Notes under the pieces: generated by a model
What the model saw: the letters and a program-made list of their open reading frames with translations, nothing else
The model's database searches: none
What the model was told of the DNA's origin: nothing
NCBI RefSeq assembly: GCF_017115165.1
Contig: NZ_JABXKF010000033.1
Location: 1-50,319 of the forward strand
Length of the DNA: 50,319 nt
Origin: Nostoc sp. LPT
GTDB taxonomy: Bacteria > Cyanobacteriota > Cyanobacteriia > Cyanobacteriales > Nostocaceae
Direction: 5' to 3'
Shown here: piece after piece, positions 45,007 through 50,319 of the stretch
How positions within the stretch are numbered: position 1 is the first letter of the stretch
Layout of the letters: every line of letters begins with the position of its first letter
Position numbers and translations under genes: made by a program

Positions 45007-45385
45007 TCACACAAGTGATGACCTCATCGCCTCTTCTACTAAAACTCATCTGTAGGTGTGATCGCTTCTTCACCATCACCTTCATACAAGCGATCGCACC
45101 TTCTACTAAACTCAGGTATCAGTGTGATCGCTTCTTCGCAATCACCTTTATATAAGCGATCGCCTTTTCTACTAAACTAAGCTCTAGGTGCGATCTCTTT
45201 TCGTTATGACCTTCACACAAGCGATCGCCCCTTCTACTAAACTAAGCTGTGGGTGCGATCGCTTCTTCGCTATGACCTTCACACAAGCGATCGCCTCTTC
45301 TACTCAAATCAGGTGTAGTGCTTTGGCGTAGCTTACCATAGACATCGCTGCTTTGCAATGAACTTTATATAAGCGATCGCCTTAA
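45007..45385. repeat. 66-bp tandem repeat rich in HIP1 sites
   Basis: TTCTACT markers begin at 45034, 45101, 45167, 45232 and 45298, a period of 65-67 bp. Each unit has the order CTTCTACTAAACT, a variable stretch, GTGCGATCGCTTCTTCG, CTATGACCTTCACACAA and GCGATCGCC, so two HIP1-like octamers flank a 24-bp centre. The array decays to the right, where a GGCGTAGC-type repeat (about 45323-45350) has entered the last unit. Bases 45386-45736 hold no gene. Confidence 0.88.
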
Positions 45386-45736
45386 TAAAGCTTCTGGATT
45401 TATCCAAACCGTAAGCAGAGTGTGAGACTTGAGGAGGTATCAATTACTCAATTCTCTTGAGCGATCAATGGTCATTAGCCAAATTCATCAATCTTTTAAA
45501 GAAATTCGACAGAAATATATGAAGTTTTGTTACACAGTGCGTAATTATTACTAGTTAAGTTGAAGTCATAATTATCAGAGTTCACAAGAGCGTTAGAAAC
45601 TTAATGCTTTTGTACCACTCTAGACTTTGTATTATTGATTCCTTTGTTGCCAAACTGTACTAATCGAAGTCACGTTAATTTAGTACATCACAAAACAAGT
45701 TCACACATTTACCAGTCTGCAAGGAGAGCAAAATTC

Positions 45737-46039
45737 ATGGAATCTCAAACAGTACAGTCAACAGTTATAGATGCTCAAATATTACAGCAGGTACAAGACG
45801 AGATTCAGCAGGAAATGCATGAAATTATGAAGAACTCTAACTTAAATAATGTGCTAGAAAAATATGGTATATCAGGAGAAAATATCCTTGAAGTTCATTG
45901 CACTCTCAACCTAGATAAAATCCAAAATAGTCATGTTGTTGACAACCATAAAGTTCAGAATTTTGTAGCGGCAATACCATGTAATAAAATTGTACTTAAA
46001 GGTTGTATTATCACTAATCAAGGTATGATTTGTGGTTAA
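45737..46039 (+). CDS. small protein of unknown function with Cys-bearing C-terminus
   Basis: 100 residues from the ATG at 45737, chosen for AAGGAGAG eight bases upstream; a longer open frame has no ribosome site. The N-terminal half is acidic and helical (ILQQVQDEIQQEMHEIMKNS, LNNVLEKYGISGENI). The C-terminal third is different: CNKIVLKGCIITNQGMICG, with three Cys and a terminal Gly. This leader-plus-short-Cys-tail layout resembles some peptide natural-product precursors, but no modification enzyme is nearby. Could equally be a plain cytosolic protein. Confidence 0.6.
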   Translation: MESQTVQSTVIDAQILQQVQDEIQQEMHEIMKNSNLNNVLEKYGISGENILEVHCTLNLDKIQNSHVVDNHKVQNFVAAIPCNKIVLKGCIITNQGMICG

Positions 46040-46351
46040 TTATTAGCTTTAATAGTATTGTCAACTTAATTGCCATACTTTAAAAACATTGAGAATAAAT
46101 GTAATAGATTTATCCTGTAAATTGCATTTTAATGTTAGGTATTTTATTACACCATTGATTTCAATCAATAAGTTTGTCAGTTGTCAAGTTGACAATTTTA
46201 TAAGCTCAAGATTGACCACAAGAAAATAGTTTTAGGCTAAAAACAATAATTTGTATAATGAATTTAGGTACTGAAAGATCCACCATTATTAGCTTAATGT
46301 TTATCCTCATTCTTGGATTGTTGGCAATAAAATTACACTAAATTACTTTTT
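46040..46351. other. gene-free promoter region of the haemagglutinin gene
   Basis: About 310 bp, AT-rich, no gene seen. A near-perfect palindrome TGTCAAGTTGACA lies near 46184-46196. Confidence 0.45.
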
Positions 46352-48751
46352 TTGGGTGCAAATTCTGTGATACACCAAAGACCAACCGCTTGGTATTGTA
46401 AGTTAGGACTAGCAAGTGGATTAACACTTGCTGGAACACTTTTATTATGTGGAAGTTGTGCCTTAGCCCAAATTCAAAAGGATGATACTCTAGGGTCTGA
46501 AAGTTCAGTTGTTACACCCCAGCTAGATATTGATGGACATCCTATTGACCAAATCGATGGTGGAGCAATTCGCGGTACTAACTTGTTCCACAGCTTTGAA
46601 AATTTTTCTGTACCTACTAACAGCACAGCCTACTTTAACAACGGGACAAATATTCAAAACATCATCAGCCGAGTGACAGGCAAGTCTATTTCTAATATTG
46701 ATGGCATCCTGAAAGCTAACGGCATAGCTAACTTGTTTATAATTAATCCCAACGGGATTATTTTTGGCCCTAATGCTTCTTTAAACATCGGTGGTTCATT
46801 CGTGGCGAGTACAGCAAGTAGTCTCAACTTTGCTGATGGTACTAAGTTTAGTTCTACAAATAGCCAAATCACACCCCTATTAACAGTAAGTGTTCCGATC
46901 GGCTTACAATTCGGAGCCGCTGCGGCTTCTATCCGCAATCAATCTCAAGCAAAGAGTCCAGATAACGCGACTAATAGTCTTGATGGAAATGTTGGTATAC
47001 AGGTGAAGCCAGGCAAAACATTGGCACTTGTAGGCGGCGACATAACACTGGATGGGGGAAATTTAACAGCACAGTCTGGACAAATTGAGTTAGGTAGTGT
47101 CGCTAGCAATAGTCTGGTGAGTCTAAATCAAACAAACCAAGGCTGGAGTTTTGGGTATGAAGGTGTCCAGAATTTTCAGAACATTCAACTTATCCGACGA
47201 ACTGTTGACGGTAAAGAGTTTCCATCTCAGGTAGCTACTAGTGGCAAGAATGGTGGAAATATCAAGGTGCAGGGTAGGACAGTTGAACTAATTGGCAATT
47301 TTGTAAGCTTAACAACTCAGACTACAGGTGCGGGAAAAGGCGGAGACTTAACGATTAACACCACGAAATTAGTTGTTCAGGATGGTGCACAAGTATTCAC
47401 TTCTACTATAGGTGAGGGTGATGGGGGAAATTTGATCGTGAACGCCCCCGAATCCGTAAAGGTAATTGGTAGCTCTACCATACCAATGAGTAATTTTGAT
47501 CGACCTAGTGTATTGTTTAGTTCAACTGGTGCTGCTGGCAGAGCGGGTGACTTAATAATCAACACCGGGAAGTTGCTTATTCAAAATGGGGGACGTGTAT
47601 CAACAGATTCTAGTGGAACGTTGAAAGACTCACAATTTATAATAGCCACAGGATCAGGAGGAAATTTGACGGTCAACGCCTCCCAATCTGTAGAGCTAAT
47701 GGGAACTACAACAAATGGTTTTTCCAGTGGCTTGTTTGCTTCTACTAATGGTTCCGGAGATGCCGGAAAATTGACAATTACCACAGGACAATTGATTGTC
47801 CGGGACAAAGCTGAAGTAACTGTGAGTAGTGAAATTTTAACATTTGGAACTTACATAGGGAATACAAGCAACTTAGGTTCAGCAGGTGAACTAAATATAA
47901 ATGCTCGCTCTATACTTTTGGACAACGAAGGAAAACTCACATCTAATAGTGAATCAGGTAAAGGTGGTAATATTTCGCTACAGGTGCGGGACTTATTACT
48001 AATGCGCCGCAATAGCCAAATATCCACTAATGCAAGGAGTGATGGAGATGGCGGTAATATTACCATCAATGCACCAAATGGCTTCCTTGTTGCCACTCCC
48101 TTTGGAAATAGCGATATCACTGCCAACGCCAACTTCGGCTCTGGTGGTAAAATCACAATCACTGCTAAGAATATCTTTGGTTTTGTACCCCGCACAGGTG
48201 CAGAGGTAGAGAGGCTTGATCCAGAAGAAAAAGACCCGAATAATCTCCAAACAAATGACATCACGGCGTTTTCTCAGCAAAACCCTTCATTAAACGGCAC
48301 TGTACAAATCAACTCACCAGATGCTGACCCCAGTAAAGGATTAGTAGAACTACCCGTAAATCTGGTTGATGCTTCGCGGCAAATTGTTGCTAGTTGTAGT
48401 ACTGGTGGAAAAATAGCACGAAATTCATTTATTACCACTGGACGTGGAGGACTAGTAGCCGATCCCACGGAGCCATTGATAGCTGATGATGCAGTGCTTG
48501 CAGATTGGATCACACTCTCTCCACAGAGTCAGAATCGTGCTGGCGGTATTCAGAAAAGAGCCGTTGTTCAGGGGCAGCGAAACACAGAAGAAAAATCACA
48601 GAAAGTTAATTCTGTCAATGAACCGACTCAAATTGTAGAAGCCCAAGGATGGGTAATGGATGCCAATGGGAACGTGGTTCTAGTTGCTCAAGTACCTGCA
48701 GCGACGCTCTATAACTCCTCGCTTACCTCTAAATCTTGCCCTGCTAATTAG
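46352..48751 (+). CDS. filamentous haemagglutinin-type (TpsA) exoprotein
   Basis: 799 residues from TTG at 46352; a GTG at 46367 (MIHQRPTAWY) is an equally plausible start. A signal peptide (LASGLTLAGTLLLCGSCALA) is followed by the TPS secretion domain: GGAIRGTNLFHSFENFSVP, RVTGKSISNIDG, NLFIINPNGIIFGPNASL, and FVASTASSLNF, with the NPNG(I/L) motif typical of two-partner-secretion exoproteins. The rest is beta-helix repeats such as GGNLTVNASQSVELMG and GDLIINTGKLLIQNG. The end carries Cys residues (VASCSTGG, SKSCPAN). It should be secreted through a TpsB Omp85-type pore, which is not encoded in this window. Confidence 0.9.
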   Translation: MGANSVIHQRPTAWYCKLGLASGLTLAGTLLLCGSCALAQIQKDDTLGSESSVVTPQLDIDGHPIDQIDGGAIRGTNLFHSFENFSVPTNSTAYFNNGTNIQNIISRVTGKSISNIDGILKANGIANLFIINPNGIIFGPNASLNIGGSFVASTASSLNFADGTKFSSTNSQITPLLTVSVPIGLQFGAAAASIRNQSQAKSPDNATNSLDGNVGIQVKPGKTLALVGGDITLDGGNLTAQSGQIELGSVASNSLVSLNQTNQGWSFGYEGVQNFQNIQLIRRTVDGKEFPSQVATSGKNGGNIKVQGRTVELIGNFVSLTTQTTGAGKGGDLTINTTKLVVQDGAQVFTSTIGEGDGGNLIVNAPESVKVIGSSTIPMSNFDRPSVLFSSTGAAGRAGDLIINTGKLLIQNGGRVSTDSSGTLKDSQFIIATGSGGNLTVNASQSVELMGTTTNGFSSGLFASTNGSGDAGKLTITTGQLIVRDKAEVTVSSEILTFGTYIGNTSNLGSAGELNINARSILLDNEGKLTSNSESGKGGNISLQVRDLLLMRRNSQISTNARSDGDGGNITINAPNGFLVATPFGNSDITANANFGSGGKITITAKNIFGFVPRTGAEVERLDPEEKDPNNLQTNDITAFSQQNPSLNGTVQINSPDADPSKGLVELPVNLVDASRQIVASCSTGGKIARNSFITTGRGGLVADPTEPLIADDAVLADWITLSPQSQNRAGGIQKRAVVQGQRNTEEKSQKVNSVNEPTQIVEAQGWVMDANGNVVLVAQVPAATLYNSSLTSKSCPAN

Positions 48752-48798
48752 GCGTGAGTTCAACAAACCTCTCCCTACCTTGAACTAAAGTTCAAGCT

Positions 48799-48830
48799 TG
48801 TCCCTCTTTGATCTAAAGAGGGACAGGTTT
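48799..48830 (+). terminator. intrinsic terminator after the haemagglutinin gene
   Basis: TGTCCCTCTTT (48799-48809), loop GATCT, AAAGAGGGACA (48815-48825), then GGTTTTG. A perfect 11-bp stem, 48 bp past the stop codon. Confidence 0.85.
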
Positions 48831-48904
48831 TGCGTAGTCAAATCAGGGAGAGGTCTTTGTCTTAAGATTGTTTTAGGATAAACGCAATCAGCAATTGTGT
48901 AGGC

Positions 48905-48926
48905 GTAGCCAGCCGTAGGCATCGCC
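48905..48926. repeat. interspersed repeat, identical copy at 49561-49582
   Basis: A 22-bp sequence beginning GTAGCCAGCCGTAGG and ending CATCGCC occurs here and again at 49561-49582, with partial similarity for about eight more bases to the left of both (TGTGTA). The two copies, in the same orientation, bracket the 21-bp array and the 76-residue ORF. This element is a common dispersed repeat in Nostoc-like genomes. Confidence 0.8.
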
Positions 48927-49258
48927 GAAATAACAATTGCGTTCGCCGAAATAGCAATTGCGTTCGCCGAAATAGCAAATGCGTACGCCGAAATAACAAT
49001 TGCGTACGCCGAAATAACAATTGCATACGCCGAAATAACAATTGCATACGCCGAAATAACAATTGCGTACGCCGAAATAACAATTGCGTACGTCAAAATA
49101 GCAAATGCGTTCGCCAAAATAGCAAATGCGTTCGCCAAAATAGCAAATGCGTACGCCAAAATAGCAAATGCGTTCGCCAAAATAGCAAATGCGTACGCCG
49201 ATATAGCAAATGCGTACGCCAATATAGCAAATGCTGTTGCTGAAATAACAAACGCGAT
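48923..49258. repeat. 21-bp tandem repeat array, 16 units
   Basis: Sixteen units start every 21 bp from 48923 (48944, 48965, 48986 and so on to 49238). The unit type is CGCCGAAATAACAATTGCGTA, with one block of CGCCGAAATAACAATTG units on the left and a block of CGCCAAAATAGCAAATG units on the right. The junction GCGTACGC is palindromic. All three minus-strand frames are open across the array (heptads AYAIVIS, FRRTQLL and CYFGVRN), which follows from period 21 and the lack of stop triplets. Confidence 0.92.
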
Positions 49259-49318
49259 GAGCAAACGTTATCCGTATCATTAGCGCACGTCTAGCAACCA
49301 AGAAAGAACGAAGAGATT

Positions 49319-49549
49319 ATGAAGAATTCAGAAGCCTGTGAATTCCGCAACAATGCAGATGATGACTTGCTTCCAGAGTATAACTTTGACTATCGCAAAG
49401 CCTTGCCCAACCGTTTCGCCAGTCAGCAAGAAAAAGCTCCTTTGACAGTTACCCTCGATGCTGATGTTGCTGAGATATTTAAAACCTCAGAAGCTGTTAA
49501 CAACGCTCTCCGTGCTTTACTCTCAGCAATTCCAAAGACTGAAAGATAA
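49319..49549 (+). CDS. small conserved protein, antitoxin-like
   Basis: 76 residues, acidic. RNNADDDLLPEYNFDYRKALPNRF is followed by LTVTLDADVAEIFKTSEAVN and NALRALLSAIPK. The layout, a disordered acidic start, LPNRF block and a short strand-helix-helix segment, resembles BrnA/CopG-type antitoxins that are common in cyanobacteria. No toxin gene is directly attached; the ParD/ParE pair is about 100 bp downstream. Antitoxin role is inference. Confidence 0.6.
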   Translation: MKNSEACEFRNNADDDLLPEYNFDYRKALPNRFASQQEKAPLTVTLDADVAEIFKTSEAVNNALRALLSAIPKTER

Positions 49550-49646
49550 ACTGTGTAAGTGTAGCCAGCCGTAGGCATCGCCTATTCTCTAATTCATCTC
49601 TTGGATAGAATAAGAATACCTTTAGCAAAAATTATGGTAAACATTA

Positions 49647-49913
49647 ATGTATGTATCATTAACTCCAGAGCTTGAGCAGTTTATCCAAAGTCAGGTTGAA
49701 AGCGGTAAATACTCTTCGTCTGAAGAAGTGATTCTGGCAGCTATCAAGCAATTGGAAGTAAGAGAAAATATCTACAAGGGACGATTTGAGGAGTTACAAC
49801 GCTTGATTATGATTGGTGTTGAAGCTTCCGAACGAGGAGAGGTTATTGATGGTGAAACAGTTTTCCACCAGCTACAACAGAAGTTACAAGAGCGTCGGGA
49901 ACAGGCTAGTTAA
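49647..49913 (+). CDS. parD: ParD-type (type II) antitoxin
   Basis: 88 residues. The N-terminal ribbon-helix-helix (YVSLTPELEQFIQSQVESGK, then YSSSEEVILAAIKQLEVRE) binds DNA and autoregulates. The C-terminal helix region (FEELQRLIMIGVEASERGEV and IDGETVFHQLQQKLQE) wraps the toxin. Its stop codon TAA shares one base with the ATG of the ParE reading frame, the usual coupled arrangement. The antitoxin looks intact. Confidence 0.88.
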   Translation: MYVSLTPELEQFIQSQVESGKYSSSEEVILAAIKQLEVRENIYKGRFEELQRLIMIGVEASERGEVIDGETVFHQLQQKLQERREQAS

Positions 49914-50224
49914 TGAGGAATATTTGCTCTTTTACTGTTCCGGCTAGTCGAGATATTGAAAATATTATCGATTTTATTGCTGATACCAGTGGTTTGGATG
50001 CAGCGGATAGATTTCTCAATAAAATCAACGGTAAGTGTAATAATTTAGCAATGTTTCTCAGCATGGGGCGTAAGAGGTCTGAGCTTTTGCCTTGATTGCG
50101 GAGCTTTCCAGTTGATGATTATTTAATATTTTATCGCCCAATTGAAACCGGAATTGAAGTTCTGCGAGTGGTTAGTGGCTATCGTGATTTGGATGCGCTT
50201 TTTGATCAGCCAGACGATGAGTGA
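49913..50224 (+). pseudogene. parE: ParE/RelE-type toxin interrupted by in-frame TGA
   Basis: The frame begins ICSFTVPASRDIENIIDFIA and AADRFLNKINGKCNNLA, both typical of ParE. TGA at 50093-50095 (codon 61) stops it after KRSELLP. The same frame then continues LRSFPVDDYLIFYRPIETG and IEVLRVVSGYRDLDALF to a natural TGA at 50222-50224. ParE proteins normally read P-G-L-R-S-F-P here, so a GGA to TGA change at the Gly codon is the simplest cause. The C-terminal core strands with the catalytic region are lost, so the toxin should be inactive unless read through. A sequencing error cannot be excluded. Confidence 0.88.
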
Positions 50225-50319
50225 ATGTCATGATAACCCACAAATCCAAACTTTATCCGCAGTGACTCACATCTTGCACCTAACCGAACAAACCCATAAA
50301 AGGTAAATAAAAAGTACAA
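50225..50319. other. no feature to window end
   Basis: The last 95 bp contain nothing that I can assign. Confidence 0.5.

Noticed and set aside
48785..49301. Long minus-strand frames of 73-159 codons with AYAIVIS, FRRTQLL or CYFGVRN repeats
   Set aside because: All three frames are open only because the 21-bp array lacks stop triplets; the frames are low-complexity and lack start signals.
33625..50319. Integrated prophage or genomic island linked to the two tRNA genes
   Set aside because: No integrase, no duplicated tRNA 3' end and no phage genes were seen; the only mobile DNA is the IS and small repeats.

Overview
The window reads as chromosomal DNA of a filamentous, probably heterocyst-forming cyanobacterium (Nostocales; Nostoc/Calothrix/Tolypothrix-like). 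Evidence: very frequent HIP1 octamers (GCGATCGC), abundant heptameric short tandem repeats (ATGACTA, ATGACAA, GGGGACT, GTGCTGA types), interspersed small palindromic repeats, a high-light-inducible protein, a CruA-type lycopene cyclase, a DevBCA-type exporter, and tRNAs without encoded CCA. No rRNA, phage structural genes or nitrogenase genes were seen.

Layout. 1-190: 21-bp tandem repeat array. 386-3625 (minus): a ThDP enzyme next to a succinate-semialdehyde dehydrogenase, most simply the cyanobacterial 2-oxoglutarate decarboxylase/SSADH shunt that closes the TCA cycle. 3885-8913: a Uma2-type nuclease, an FHA-GAF-class III adenylate cyclase, a RhlE-like DEAD-box helicase and a second-type IF-3 gene that appears to start with ATT. 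9073-13383: TetR repressor divergent from a devBCA-like exporter, with palindromic candidate operators between them. 13458-14796: a CRISPR array of 19 repeats and 18 spacers, transcribed on the minus strand by repeat polarity, with no cas genes in the window. Two spacers encode collagen-like Gly-X-Y repeats. 15098-18742: alanine dehydrogenase, a 56-codon HLIP gene, a small membrane protein and a secreted or anchored 7-bladed WD40 protein. 19404-22860 (plus): UPF0718 permease, TIGR03943 partner and a membrane-anchored Ig-like/propeller protein; two start codons of this run lie inside heptamer repeats. 22883-26623 (minus): class V PLP enzyme, periplasmic sulfite-oxidase-like molybdoenzyme and TauE/SafE exporter, a likely sulfur/sulfite unit. 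27641-33365: coiled-coil protein, CruA, a small conserved protein, and an FMN 2-hydroxy-acid (lactate-type) oxidase.

33472-36594: tRNA-Leu(CAA), a small basic ORF, a decayed IS982-family element that has itself received three small palindromic repeats, a WecG/TagA glycosyltransferase, and tRNA-Gln(TTG). 36684-43987: two conserved proteins of unknown function, a SpoIID/LytB-domain protein, a Wzc-like chain-length/BY-kinase protein with a degenerate Walker A' motif, and RNase Z. 44738-50319: two small unrecognised Cys-containing proteins around a 66-bp HIP1-rich tandem array, a TPS-type filamentous haemagglutinin, a second 21-bp tandem array, and a ParD antitoxin with a ParE toxin broken by an in-frame TGA.

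Candidates for new biology are the PLP enzyme/sulfite oxidase/TauE unit, the permease/TIGR03943/Ig-propeller trio, the two Cys-bearing small proteins, and the repeat ecology (nested palindromes in an IS, start codons made of repeats, arrays open in all three frames of one strand). All assignments come from reading sequence and family knowledge; no database search was run.
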